Source of the DNA: Brenneria izbisi | Lineage (GTDB): Bacteria > Pseudomonadota > Gammaproteobacteria > Enterobacterales > Enterobacteriaceae | Length of the DNA stretch: 64,000 bases | NCBI RefSeq assembly: GCF_025840185.1 | Contig: NZ_JAMPJU010000004.1 | Span: 62,001 to 126,000 of the forward strand | Reading direction: 5' to 3' | Part shown: positions 38,854 to 47,442 of the stretch, piece after piece | Layout: each line of letters opens with the position of its first letter | How positions within the stretch are numbered: the stretch's first letter is position 1 | Notes under the pieces: generated by a model | What the model saw: only the letters and a program-made list of their open reading frames with translations | The model's database searches: none | What the model was told of the DNA's origin: nothing | Program-made: the position numbers and the translations under genes

Positions 38854-39630
38854 ATGTCTGAAACCTTAATTTCCTCGCCGGTGGCGTTGATTAGCGGCGC
38901 CGCCAGCGGTATCGGACTGGCGCTGGCAAAAACCTATGCGCGCCAAGGCGTGCGCGTCGCGGCAGGCTACTACCCGGCTGATCCGCACGATCCGATCAAG
39001 GCGCAAGCGGCGGTCGCCGCCGCTGGGGGCGAGGCGATCTGGCTGCCGCTGGATGTCGGTTCAACCGACTCGGTGGCCTCTTTTACCGCCCGCGCCTACC
39101 AGCATTTTGGTCGCATCGACTACATGGTGGCCAATGCGGGCGTGCTGCGCCGCTCCCCGATTGGGGAAATGAGCGACGCCAACTGGGACGACATGCTCAA
39201 CGTGGATTTAACCGGCGTGATGCGCTGTTTCCGCGAAGCTTCCGCCTATCTGGGGACGGGCGGCAGTCTGGTCGCGGTGTCCTCTATCGCCGGAGCGTTT
39301 TATGGCTGGCAGGATCATGCGCACTATGCGGCGGCGAAGGCGGGCGTACCGGGGATTTGTCGCTCCGTGGCGGTGGAACTTGCGCCGAGGGGAATTCGCT
39401 GTAACGCGGTGATCCCAGGCCTGATCGAAACGCCGCAGTCGCTTGACGCCGAGAATTCGCTAGGGCCGGCAGGATTAAGGCAGGCGGCGCTCGGCATTCC
39501 ATTGGGGCGGGTGGGCAAGCCTGAAGACGTGGCGAACCTGATCGCCTTTCTGACCAGCGATGAAAGCAGCTATATCACCGGCCAGAGCCTGATTATCGAC
39601 GGCGGCCTGACCGTGCGCTGGCCTGACTAG
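38854..39630 (+). CDS. SDR-family oxidoreductase 1 of island 2
   Basis: Short-chain dehydrogenase of 258 residues with the cofactor motif ISGAASGIGLAL (residues 11-22), NAG (VANAGVLRR), catalytic Ser in AVSSIAG, YAAAK, and the terminal SYITGQSLIIDGGLTV. It probably oxidises or reduces an alcohol/ketone intermediate. A second SDR follows after 6 bases; the two share 28 identical bases over the cofactor loop (38888-38915 and 39665-39692). Substrate unknown. Confidence 0.87.
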   Translation: MSETLISSPVALISGAASGIGLALAKTYARQGVRVAAGYYPADPHDPIKAQAAVAAAGGEAIWLPLDVGSTDSVASFTARAYQHFGRIDYMVANAGVLRRSPIGEMSDANWDDMLNVDLTGVMRCFREASAYLGTGGSLVAVSSIAGAFYGWQDHAHYAAAKAGVPGICRSVAVELAPRGIRCNAVIPGLIETPQSLDAENSLGPAGLRQAALGIPLGRVGKPEDVANLIAFLTSDESSYITGQSLIIDGGLTVRWPD

Positions 39631-39636
39631 GAGGAC

Positions 39637-40386
39637 ATGATGCTATTACACAACCGAAAAGTGGTGATTAGCGGCGCCGCCAGCGGTATCGGCATGGCGA
39701 TTGCGCAACAGTTCGCCACCGAAGGGGCGCGTCTGCTGCTGGTCGATTATGACGCCGCCCGTCTGGATGGCGTGGTTAATGCGTGCCGCGCGCTCGGCGC
39801 GCAATGTCATGGCGCTGTTGCCGATGTCGGCGAGGTGGTTGGCGCGCAGCACGGCGTGGATCAATGTATCAACCATTATGGCGGTATCGATATTTTGGTG
39901 AACAACGCCGGGATATTGACTCAGGCGCGTTGCGGCGATATCACGCTGGCGATGTGGGATGAGATGATGGCGGTGGATTTACGCAGCGTGTTTATCGCCT
40001 CGCAGCGGGCGCTGCCGATTATGATGGCGCAAAAGTGGGGGCGGATTATCAACATCGCCTCGCAACTGGGGATCAAAGGCGGCGCCGAACTGTGTCATTA
40101 CGCGGCCGCTAAAGCAGGCGTTATCGGGTTCACCAAGTCACTGGCGCTGGAAGCGGCGCCGTACAACGTACTGGTGAACGCCATTGCGCCGGGGCCGATT
40201 GAAACCCCGCTGGTTGAAGGCATCAGCAGCGCCTGGAAGCAGGCGAAAGCTGCGGCGTTGCCGCTTGGACGTTTTGGTCGCCCGGAAGAGGTGGCGCCGG
40301 CGGCGTTGTTGCTCGCCAGCGAACCGGGCGGCAATCTGTTCGTGGGACAGACGCTGGGGCCCAATTCCGGCGATGTCATGCCCTGA
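39637..40386 (+). CDS. SDR-family oxidoreductase 2 of island 2
   Basis: A 249-residue short-chain dehydrogenase: ISGAASGIGMAIAQ at residues 11-24, NNAGIL near 90, the NIASQLG catalytic Ser region, YAAAKAGVIGF, and an altered C-terminus NLFVGQTLGPNSGDVMP where most SDRs have a DGG ending. Two adjacent ATGs (39637, 39640) follow AGGAGG; the second has the better spacing. Two SDRs in a row suggest two successive oxidations, or a heteromer. Confidence 0.87.
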   Translation: MMLLHNRKVVISGAASGIGMAIAQQFATEGARLLLVDYDAARLDGVVNACRALGAQCHGAVADVGEVVGAQHGVDQCINHYGGIDILVNNAGILTQARCGDITLAMWDEMMAVDLRSVFIASQRALPIMMAQKWGRIINIASQLGIKGGAELCHYAAAKAGVIGFTKSLALEAAPYNVLVNAIAPGPIETPLVEGISSAWKQAKAAALPLGRFGRPEEVAPAALLLASEPGGNLFVGQTLGPNSGDVMP

Positions 40387-40402
40387 CATAAGGAGAATGA
40401 CG

Positions 40403-40702
40403 ATGTGCGGAGTTTGCGGCTTGCTCGACAGCGGACCGCAGTGGAGCGATCCGCTGCAAAGTTCGCGGCCCCGTTATCAGCAACGGCAACAGCAGTTGGC
40501 GGTGTTGAACCAGGTGCTGGCGCCTTTCGGACTCAAGTTGAATGACTTTCATCAGCGCTGGATGTTGGCGGGGCCGACGGGACAACAGGTGATAGTCGAT
40601 ACGCTTGATCAACTTTGGCCGCAAGCGGAAAAAATCATCAGACGATCGCTCGATCCGCTGGATGATGGCTGGCTTGCGGCGCTGGAAAGCAAGGGGGAGT
40701 GA
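40403..40702 (+). CDS. Small MCGVCG-motif protein of unknown function
   Basis: A 99-residue hypothetical protein that starts MCGVCGLLDSGPQW. A strong ribosome-binding site (AAGGAGAATGACG) marks this start. Cys2 and Cys5 form a CxxC at the extreme N-terminus. The first residues resemble the MCGIxG of class II amidotransferases, where Cys2 is the nucleophile, but the rest of that fold is absent. The remainder is helical and Gln/Leu-rich. It is sandwiched between the SDR and the CobW GTPase (one-base overlap), so a metal-binding client or subunit is a reasonable guess. I recognise no family function. Confidence 0.7.
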   Translation: MCGVCGLLDSGPQWSDPLQSSRPRYQQRQQQLAVLNQVLAPFGLKLNDFHQRWMLAGPTGQQVIVDTLDQLWPQAEKIIRRSLDPLDDGWLAALESKGE

Positions 40703-41754
40703 TGCGTCGGGAAGAAAAGCTGGTGGTGCATGTTCTCAGCGGTTTTCTTGGCAGCGGAAAAACCACATTGTTGCAGCATTGGCTGCGCAGTCAGGACATC
40801 AATGATGTGGCGCTGCTGGTCAACGAGTTCGGCGAGGTCGGCATCGACCATTTTCTGCTGCAACAGGTGGCGCCGGATACGGTATTGCTGCCCAGCGGAT
40901 GCGTCTGCTGCCAGATCCGGGGGGAGTTGAAACAGGCGCTGCTGGATCTGTATGAGCGCAGAGCGCGGGGAGAATTGCCGCCGTTCAGCCACATAGTGCT
41001 GGAAACCACCGGCCTTGCCGATCCCGCGCCGATCCTCTCCACATTGTTATATGATCGGCAGTTGCAATATCACTTCAGCCAGGGAAGTCTGATCACGCTG
41101 GTGGATGCCGAGCACGCCTGGCAACAGGCGGAAAATCAACCTGAATGGCTGACGCAAGTGACGGCGGCGGATACCTTGTTGTTGAGTAAAGGCGATCGCG
41201 TCGGTGCGGACGCCCTGGCGCCGCTCAGGGAGTACCTCGCCCGGCTCAATCCGCTGGCATGGATTGCAGACACGGCGCTCGCCCTTGCGCATCCCGACCA
41301 GCTGTTTACGACGCGCACGCCGCCGGGCGGGAGCGCCAGCGCGATTAAACGTCAGGTGTTCCGCTGGATGGGGAACGCGACGTCATCAACGGCGTCAGGC
41401 AATGTGTCGGCGCTTGCTGAGCCGCGCCATCCGCAAACCCGTACCTGCGTGATTACGCTGGCGGAAGAGATTAACTGGAGCGCTTTCGTCATCTGGCTGT
41501 CGCTGTTGCTGTATTGCCACGGTAAATCGGTGCTGCGTATGAAAGGAATTCTGAAGGTGAATGAAAGCGCCTCGCCCATTGTGATCCACGGCGTTCAGCA
41601 CAGCCTGCATCCGCCGGAGCATCTGACGGCATGGCCGGGTACATTGCGCGAGTCGCAACTGGTATTTATTATGCGGGGCATTGAACCGGAAGCGCTCAGT
41701 CAGGCTTTTCTACGTTTTCAGCAGCCCTTTATCAGCGAAAAGGCCCGGCAATGA
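40702..41754 (+). CDS. CobW/P47K-family GTPase (G3E metallochaperone)
   Basis: A 350-residue member of the COG0523 group of metal-transfer GTPases. Visible are the Walker [12 protein letters not shown] (residues 14-24), the metal-binding CVCC in PSGCVCCQIRG (residues about 71-81), ETTGLADP and a SKGD guanine motif. The C-terminal CobW_C domain follows, at about 250-345. Such proteins deliver Zn, Co or Fe to specific enzymes. The metallohydrolase at 36576 is the obvious client in the operon, and the MCGVCG protein another. It starts at ATG 40702, sharing a base with the stop of the previous gene. Confidence 0.9.
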   Translation: MRREEKLVVHVLSGFLGSGKTTLLQHWLRSQDINDVALLVNEFGEVGIDHFLLQQVAPDTVLLPSGCVCCQIRGELKQALLDLYERRARGELPPFSHIVLETTGLADPAPILSTLLYDRQLQYHFSQGSLITLVDAEHAWQQAENQPEWLTQVTAADTLLLSKGDRVGADALAPLREYLARLNPLAWIADTALALAHPDQLFTTRTPPGGSASAIKRQVFRWMGNATSSTASGNVSALAEPRHPQTRTCVITLAEEINWSAFVIWLSLLLYCHGKSVLRMKGILKVNESASPIVIHGVQHSLHPPEHLTAWPGTLRESQLVFIMRGIEPEALSQAFLRFQQPFISEKARQ

Positions 41755-42941
41755 CATCGGTTTTATCTTCTTCCAACATCACGTTGCGCGTACTGGGAAC
41801 ATCGGTCACGCTCCTGGAACTATTGCGTAAAAGGGCGCAGCAGGATCTCGGCGTCAACATTGAGTATCTGACGCATAACGTCGAGGACGCGCAGCGTATC
41901 GCGGTGATGCACCCCGAATGCTACGACCTGTACGATCAGTGGTTTCATAATATTGATTTCGTCTGGCCGGCGCGCGCGATCCAACCGCTGGAAATCAAGC
42001 GTCTGCGCTATTGGGATGAGATCAATAATTTGCCCAAGTTGGGTTCGCTGCTGCCCGGCGGACGTCCCGGCGACGGCAGCGTACCGGCTGATCGGCTGTA
42101 CGTCCAGCGTGATAATCACCTTAGCAGTCGGCCAGCCGATCTTATCAGCATGCTGCCGCTCACCCACAATGCCGACAGCTTTGCTTATCACGCCGACCGG
42201 TTGCCCGATTCGTTGCGCGGCGAAGAAGAGAGTTGGGCGTGGCTGCTGCATCCCGCTTATACCGGGCAAGCGGCGTTGCAACATGATGCGGCGATGGGCG
42301 CGCTTGATGCGGCGCTGGCGGTGCAGGGCGCGGGGTTGACGCGTTTTGCCAGCGTAGGGAATCTGACGCTGGAAGAGATTGACGAACTGACGGATATTCT
42401 GGTCAGCCATCGCCGGCACGGTCATTTTGCCGCATTCTGGGCCACCCCGGATGAAGCCGGTAAACTGATTGATGATCGGCAGGTGGGGATCCAGAGCCTG
42501 TGGGCGCCGACTTACTTTCGCCACCATTTTCGCCAGAGCGGTTATAAGCTGGCGATGCCTCGTGAGGGCTACCGGGCCTGGTACGGCGGACTTTCGCTGT
42601 CGCGTTGTGCGACAGGGAAAGTAAAAGACGTCGCCTATGAGTATCTCAACTGGTGGCAGTCAGGGTGGCCGGGCGCGGTGATGGCAAGACAGGGATATTA
42701 TATTTCCAATCCGCAGCGCAGCCGGGATTATCTGTCGGCGGCGGAATGGAATTTTTGGTACGACGGTCAACCCGCGTTGGAAACCTTACCCGATGCGTTT
42801 GGCGAGCCTTTGATTGCCAAAGGAGAACGCCGCGACGGTGGCTGTTATGCGCAACGCATGAGCCACATCGCGGTCTGGAATTCGGTGATGGATGAACACA
42901 ACTATCTGGTTCGGCGCTGGCAGGATTTTCTTCATGCCTGA
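41751..42941 (+). CDS. Solute-binding-protein-like product without signal peptide
   Basis: A 396-residue protein resembling periplasmic solute-binding proteins of the spermidine/putrescine and iron(III) group: an initial ITLRVLGTS strand, YDLYDQWF, the hinge-like SMLPLTHNADSF, and YEYLNWW followed by WYDGQP near the end. The N-terminus (MTSVLSSSNITLRV) has no hydrophobic export signal or lipobox, and no permease or ATPase gene is near. It overlaps the CobW stop by 4 bases (ATGA). It may be a cytoplasmic enzyme or sensor built on the binding-protein fold. Function not assignable. Confidence 0.72.
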   Translation: MTSVLSSSNITLRVLGTSVTLLELLRKRAQQDLGVNIEYLTHNVEDAQRIAVMHPECYDLYDQWFHNIDFVWPARAIQPLEIKRLRYWDEINNLPKLGSLLPGGRPGDGSVPADRLYVQRDNHLSSRPADLISMLPLTHNADSFAYHADRLPDSLRGEEESWAWLLHPAYTGQAALQHDAAMGALDAALAVQGAGLTRFASVGNLTLEEIDELTDILVSHRRHGHFAAFWATPDEAGKLIDDRQVGIQSLWAPTYFRHHFRQSGYKLAMPREGYRAWYGGLSLSRCATGKVKDVAYEYLNWWQSGWPGAVMARQGYYISNPQRSRDYLSAAEWNFWYDGQPALETLPDAFGEPLIAKGERRDGGCYAQRMSHIAVWNSVMDEHNYLVRRWQDFLHA

Positions 42942-42958
42942 CGGGAAACATCGACGCA

Positions 42959-43402
42959 TTATCCCAGCGGCAGCGCCATGATGATCGCGTCTTCACGCCC
43001 CGCGGCGGTAGGGTAATAGTCGCGGCGTAGCGAAACTTCGTTAAAGCCCAGACTTTCATATAGCGCGATGGCCCGTTGGTTGGAGGCGCGGACTTCCAGC
43101 CACAACGTCAGAATGCCGCGTTTCTCCATCTCCTGAATGAGATGATCGAGCAATGTCCGGCCAAACCCCTGACGCTGGAAATCCGGGTGAACGGCGATGT
43201 TGAACAGAGTCGCCTCATCCAGCACTACCTGTGTAATGGCATAGGCGGCTATGCGTCCGTTGTGAGTCAGTTTCAGGTTGACGTAGCGCTCCCCTTGATT
43301 GCTGACAAAGGTCTTTTCCGTCCACGGAAAAGCATGACTGGCTTGTTCAATCTGAAAGGCTTGCGCCAGATCGGTAGGCGTCAGAGAAGATATCGTGTTC
43401 AT
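42959..43402 (-). CDS. rimI: Ribosomal-protein S18 alanine N-acetyltransferase
   Basis: GNAT enzyme acetylating the N-terminal Ala of S18. The 147 residues match family length. The acetyl-CoA site is FNIAVHPDFQRQGFGRTLLD, and the ending GREDAIIMALPLG is as in E. coli. The start (complement 43400-43402) gives [12 protein letters not shown]; a 14-residue upstream extension in frame is not family sequence. It lies within the 3' end of holD, overlapping it by 56 bases, as in E. coli. Confidence 0.95.
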   Translation of the reverse strand: MNTISSLTPTDLAQAFQIEQASHAFPWTEKTFVSNQGERYVNLKLTHNGRIAAYAITQVVLDEATLFNIAVHPDFQRQGFGRTLLDHLIQEMEKRGILTLWLEVRASNQRAIALYESLGFNEVSLRRDYYPTAAGREDAIIMALPLG

Positions 43403-43784
43403 GTTCGCAAATTTGTTGCCATAGCGCGCGCCTGGCGTCGGCACGCTGAGAAAGCTCGGTCAAAACCGGGCTGGTTAGCTGAACGCCTTCCAACGCAAGC
43501 GGCGCATCCACTCCCAGACGCCAACTGTGGCAGCGAATGTTCTCAGGGAGCATTATGGTTTGTTGCGGGGTCAGACAGTAGGTTTGCTCTGGCGTCAGCG
43601 CCAGACTACGTAACACATCGTGTAACAGCGGGGCGTCGTCGGGCAACGGTTCGGCGGATACGATCACCAGACGGACCTGCGCGGGCAGACTGACGGCAAT
43701 TTCGCCCTGCAACGCAGACGGACGTCTCAGCGTCCACTGCGTAATGCCTAACTGTTGTAGCATCCAGTCACGTCTTGATTCCAT
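43347..43784 (-). CDS. holD: DNA polymerase III psi subunit
   Basis: Psi binds chi (HolC) and links the clamp loader to SSB. It has 145 residues, slightly longer than E. coli HolD. The N-terminal [20 protein letters not shown] region and [15 protein letters not shown] near the C-terminus are characteristic. It is the first gene of a holD-rimI unit, divergent from rsmC with 177 bases between. The 3' part overlaps rimI. Confidence 0.93.
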   Translation of the reverse strand: MESRRDWMLQQLGITQWTLRRPSALQGEIAVSLPAQVRLVIVSAEPLPDDAPLLHDVLRSLALTPEQTYCLTPQQTIMLPENIRCHSWRLGVDAPLALEGVQLTSPVLTELSQRADARRALWQQICEHEHDIFSDAYRSGASLSD

Positions 43785-43961
43785 GCTTTATCCTGTCTGG
43801 ATCGCGATGACGCCGCGCTATACCTTTCACTTCTCAAGTCGCAGGGGCGTGGGCCGCCCGGCTGCATCTTGAAATCTATTGGGCTTATGCTAGCAAACCC
43901 ATCGAACATGCGCCAACAAAGCTCTATAATCCCCGTTCAATTATTAAGGAGCTATAGTCTG

Positions 43962-45008
43962 ATGTCCGCATTAACCCCTGCCAGTGAAGTCATACTGCGC
44001 CATAGCGACGAATTCGTCTCACGCCGGGTTCTGTTCGCCGGTGATTTACAAGACATGTTTCCAGCGCAGTTCGAGGCGTCTGATGTGCGTGTCCACGCCA
44101 CGCAATTTCACCATTGGCAGCAGTTAAACCGGACGTTGGGCGAGCAGGTTCAGTATGGTTTGCTGGCCGATGCCGCGCTGGTGGCTGACTGCGACACCCT
44201 GATTTATTACTGGCCGAAGAGCAAGCAGGAAGCGCAATTCCAGTTGTTCAATCTGCTGTCGTTACTGCCTGTCGGCGCTGAAATTTTTGTGGTGGGCGAG
44301 AACCGCAGCGGCGTGCGCAGCGCGGAAAATATCCTGGGCGATTTCGCTGCGCTGGCGAAGATTGACGGCGCACGTCGCTGCGGACTTTATCATGGACGGG
44401 TTGAGAAGCAGACCACTTTCAATCTGGATGACTGGTGGGATGAATACCTTATTGACGGCGTGACGGTGAAAACCCTGCCCGGCGTGTTCAGTCGCGATGG
44501 ACTGGATCCGGGCAGCCAATTGCTGTTGTCGACGTTTGAGCCGCATATGAAAGGCAAAGTGCTGGATATCGCCTGTGGCGCGGGGGTGCTGGCCGCTTCG
44601 CTGGCGAAGCAGTCGCCGAAAATCCGCCTGACGCTGAGCGATGTCAGCGCCGGCGCGATTGAATCCAGCAAGGCGACGTTGGCCGCCAACCAACTGGAAG
44701 GCGAAGTCATTGCCAGCAATGTTTATTCGGACATGACCGGTCGTTTTGACCTGATTATCTCCAATCCGCCGTTCCATGATGGTTTGCAAACCAGTCTGCA
44801 AGCGGTGGAACTATTGATTCGCGGCGCGGTGTCGCATTTGCCGATTGGCGGGCAGTTGCGCATTGTCGCCAATGCCTTCCTGCCGTATCCGGCATTATTG
44901 GACGCGGCCTTTGGCAGCCATGAAGTGCTGGCGCAAACTGGGCGCTTCAAGGTTTACCAGGCCACGGTCGGCCGGCCGCCCCGCACGGCGAAGAAAGGCC
45001 GTCGTTAA
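43962..45008 (+). CDS. rsmC: 16S rRNA m2G1207 methyltransferase
   Basis: Methylates guanosine 1207 of 16S rRNA using SAM. The 348 residues have the inactive N-terminal domain (1-160; [22 protein letters not shown]), then the catalytic domain with [18 protein letters not shown] and the NPPFHDG motif. The ATG at 43962 gives [17 protein letters not shown], as in E. coli; the frame is open upstream but non-conserved. AAGGAG precedes it at about 12 bases. A TATAAT-like sequence is at 43925. Confidence 0.95.
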   Translation: MSALTPASEVILRHSDEFVSRRVLFAGDLQDMFPAQFEASDVRVHATQFHHWQQLNRTLGEQVQYGLLADAALVADCDTLIYYWPKSKQEAQFQLFNLLSLLPVGAEIFVVGENRSGVRSAENILGDFAALAKIDGARRCGLYHGRVEKQTTFNLDDWWDEYLIDGVTVKTLPGVFSRDGLDPGSQLLLSTFEPHMKGKVLDIACGAGVLAASLAKQSPKIRLTLSDVSAGAIESSKATLAANQLEGEVIASNVYSDMTGRFDLIISNPPFHDGLQTSLQAVELLIRGAVSHLPIGGQLRIVANAFLPYPALLDAAFGSHEVLAQTGRFKVYQATVGRPPRTAKKGRR

Positions 45009-45011
45009 CCT

Positions 45012-46004
45012 CTAAACATCAATCTGCGCCATGCTTTCTTTGCCATAGCGTTCTCCCGCTGCGGCATCGAAAGGGAAAAACGCTTCGATGGCGGACAGTT
45101 CTTCAGCCGTTAGCGTGACATCCAGCGCGGCGAGGTTTTCTTCCAGATAACGACGGCGTTTGGTTCCTGGGATCGGCACAATGTGTTCGCCTTGCGCCAG
45201 AACCCAGGCCAGCGCCAACTGTGATGAAGTGATGCCTTTTTGCGCCGCCAACTGGTTGATTTTATCGACTAATTGCAGGTTTTTGACAAAGTTTTCTCCC
45301 ACAAAACGCGGGTTGTGGCGGCGGAAATCATCGGCGGCCAGATCATCCGTGTTGCGGATCGATCCGGTCAGAAAACCGCGACCTAACGGGCTGTAAGGGA
45401 CGAAACCTACGCCAAGACGTTTACAGGCGGGCAATATGCTGATTTCCACATCCCGCGTCCATAGCGAGTATTCACTCTGTAAGGCGGTGATCGGATGAAC
45501 CCGGTGGGCGCGCTCCAGAGTATCGGCGGATGCTTCACTTAATCCGATGTAACGGATTTTTCCTTCCCTGACCAGATCGGCCAGCGTACCGACGCTCTCT
45601 TCAATCGGCACCGCAGGATCGACACGGTGCTGATAGTAGAGGTCGATTTCTTCCACGCCCAACCGTTGCAGACTGTCTTCAACCGCACGCCGAATATATT
45701 CCGGTTTACCGCAGACGCTACGATCATTCTGATTGTTCAGATTACGCACAATGCCGAATTTGGTGGCCAGAAAAACTTGTTGGCGCTTGCCCTTGATCGC
45801 CTTGCCAACCAATTGTTCATTGGTATGCGGGCCGTACATATCGGCGGTATCCAGTAGCGTGACGCCTAACTCCAGCGCGCGATGCAGCGTAGCGATGGAC
45901 TCTTTTTCATCCTGGGCGGTGAAGTAGAAATCGCTCATGCCCATGCATCCCAAACCTAACGCTGAAACGGATGGGCCATTAAGACCTAATTGACGTTGTA
46001 ACAT
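45012..46004 (-). CDS. Aldo/keto reductase
   Basis: NADPH-dependent reductase, 330 residues, TIM-barrel AKR superfamily (AKR13-like). The catalytic Asp and Tyr lie in [14 protein letters not shown] (residues about 50-63), Lys in FLATKFG, and His in YYQHRVDP. The C-terminal [14 protein letters not shown] binds NADP. It converges on rsmC with three bases between, and diverges from a LysR gene. Regulator and reductase are probably a pair; the physiological aldehyde or ketone is unknown. Confidence 0.9.
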   Translation of the reverse strand: MLQRQLGLNGPSVSALGLGCMGMSDFYFTAQDEKESIATLHRALELGVTLLDTADMYGPHTNEQLVGKAIKGKRQQVFLATKFGIVRNLNNQNDRSVCGKPEYIRRAVEDSLQRLGVEEIDLYYQHRVDPAVPIEESVGTLADLVREGKIRYIGLSEASADTLERAHRVHPITALQSEYSLWTRDVEISILPACKRLGVGFVPYSPLGRGFLTGSIRNTDDLAADDFRRHNPRFVGENFVKNLQLVDKINQLAAQKGITSSQLALAWVLAQGEHIVPIPGTKRRRYLEENLAALDVTLTAEELSAIEAFFPFDAAAGERYGKESMAQIDV

Positions 46005-46048
46005 TGTGCCGTCCTCATGATGTGTTTGCCGTCAGATCAGTGTGGTTG

Positions 46049-46067
46049 TTTATCGAGCAAAGATAAA
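46049..46067. promoter_or_regulatory. Dyad between aldo/keto reductase and LysR genes
   Basis: TTTATC (46049-46054) and GATAAA (46062-46067) are inverted arms with a 7-base spacer, in the 109-base divergent gap. Position and T-N11-A-like symmetry suit a LysR-type recognition site. Confidence 0.4.
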
Positions 46068-46113
46068 TCATCTATTTTGTGCAACACTGTTCAAATATTA
46101 ACAACAATGGTAC

Positions 46114-47025
46114 ATGACCATGGATCAGATTCAGGCGATGCGAATTTTTGTGCGTATTGTGGAACTGGGAAATTTTAGCCGTGCGGCCGAAAAGCAAGGG
46201 CTGCCGCGGGCCACCGTAAGCCATACCATCAAACAGCTTGAAGCGCGGCTGGGCGTGCGTCTGTTGCAAAGAACCACCAGGCAGGTGAAGATCACCGACG
46301 AGGGTCGGATTTACTATCAGCGCTGTATCCACCTGCTGGCCGAGATTGAAGAATCCGATACGCTTTTTACCCACCACAAACACCAGCCGGTGGGGAAAGT
46401 GCGAGTCGATATGCCGCATTCGTTAGCCAGAGATGTGGTTATTCCGGCGTTGGGGGCGTTTTACCAACGCTATCCGCAAATAACATTAATGCTGAGCGCC
46501 AATGATTCGGCGATTAACGTGCTGCGTGAAGGGGTTGATTGCGTACTGCGCGCCTGGCAGGTGGACGATGATTCGCTGGCGACCCGGCACCTGCCGCCCA
46601 TGCCGCAGATAACCTGTGCGTCCGCGCATTATCTGGCGCAGTTTGGCACGCCTTTGTCATTGGACGATCTGGCCGGGCATCAGGCCGTTGGTTATTTTTC
46701 ATTACGCTCCGAGCAGCTTTATCCGTTGGAATTCATGCAAAACGGCGAGCGGATGACATATAGGTTGCCGGGAAAATTGCAGGTGAACGGCGCTGATGCC
46801 TATATTGCCGGTTGCCGCGCCGGATTAGGGCTGATTCAGGCGCCGCGCCATGGTTTACAGCCGTGGCTGGACAGCGGCGAACTGGTGGAAATATTGCAAG
46901 ACGCCCCTGCGCCGGATATGCCGCTATATGTGATGTATCCGCCCGGACGTTTTCTTGCGCCACGGATTCGGGTATTCATTGAATGGCTTAGTGAATGCTT
47001 TGCGCATGATACTGTCGTGAGATGA
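46114..47025 (+). CDS. LysR-family transcriptional regulator
   Basis: A 303-residue regulator with the winged HTH at residues 5-65 (FVRIVELGNFSRAAEKQGL, then SHTIKQLEARLGVRLLQRTT) and a substrate-binding domain from about 92. It resembles the CrgA/YafC subgroup that commonly sits divergent to oxidoreductase genes. The start may be ATG 46114 or 46120 (MDQIQAM); neither has a strong Shine-Dalgarno. It probably regulates the divergent aldo/keto reductase gene and itself. Confidence 0.88.
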   Translation: MTMDQIQAMRIFVRIVELGNFSRAAEKQGLPRATVSHTIKQLEARLGVRLLQRTTRQVKITDEGRIYYQRCIHLLAEIEESDTLFTHHKHQPVGKVRVDMPHSLARDVVIPALGAFYQRYPQITLMLSANDSAINVLREGVDCVLRAWQVDDDSLATRHLPPMPQITCASAHYLAQFGTPLSLDDLAGHQAVGYFSLRSEQLYPLEFMQNGERMTYRLPGKLQVNGADAYIAGCRAGLGLIQAPRHGLQPWLDSGELVEILQDAPAPDMPLYVMYPPGRFLAPRIRVFIEWLSECFAHDTVVR

Positions 47026-47066
47026 TGATTTTTGCAGCAACTCCCGCATTTTCGGGGAAATAATCA

Positions 47067-47094
47067 TTGACCTTAACGGTAAAACCTCTAGAAT
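47067..47094 (+). promoter_or_regulatory. Promoter of the tRNA-Leu cluster
   Basis: The -35 TTGACC (47067-47072) and -10 TAGAAT (47089-47094) are 16 bases apart. A GC-rich discriminator follows (TCGCCTCCG), typical of stringently controlled stable-RNA promoters. The first tRNA begins 43 bases downstream. Confidence 0.75.
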
Positions 47095-47137
47095 TCGCCT
47101 CCGTGGTGGCATTACGTAACGTAATGCGGACAGGTTT

Positions 47138-47224
47138 GCGAAGGTGGCGGAATTGGTAGACGCGCTAGCTTCAGGTGTTAGTGCCTTAACGGGCGTGAGG
47201 GTTCAAGTCCCTCTCTTCGCACCA
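47138..47224 (+). tRNA. tRNA-Leu (CAG), copy 1
   Basis: An 87-base tRNA with acceptor GCGAAGG/CTTCGC, anticodon loop TTCAGGT (anticodon CAG), a long variable arm, T arm GGTTCAAGTCC and encoded CCA. It corresponds to one of the leuV/leuP/leuQ genes of E. coli, which lie next to rsmC there too. Confidence 0.97.
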
Positions 47225-47291
47225 TATCACCATTAACGTGTTGCACGACAATTATCGTGTCCCACGACCATTTGTATCGCACAGCATTATT

Positions 47292-47378
47292 GCGAAGGTG
47301 GCGGAATTGGTAGACGCGCTAGCTTCAGGTGTTAGTGTCTTAACGGACGTGAGGGTTCAAGTCCCTCTCTTCGCACCA
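47292..47378 (+). tRNA. tRNA-Leu (CAG), copy 2
   Basis: It is identical in body to copy 1 except in the variable arm, where GTGCC-TTAAC-GGGCG has become GTGTC-TTAAC-GGACG. This paired C-to-T and G-to-A change keeps the stem. CCA is encoded and anticodon CAG retained. Confidence 0.97.
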
Positions 47379-47442
47379 TGTTGTGACCCGAATTATGTTG
47401 TCACTCGAATGGCACTGTCGATACGAATTGAGCTTTTTCTGT

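Noticed and set aside
40403-40702. MCGVCG protein as a class II glutamine amidotransferase
   Set aside because: Only the first residues match; at 99 residues the Ntn-hydrolase fold and its other catalytic motifs are absent.
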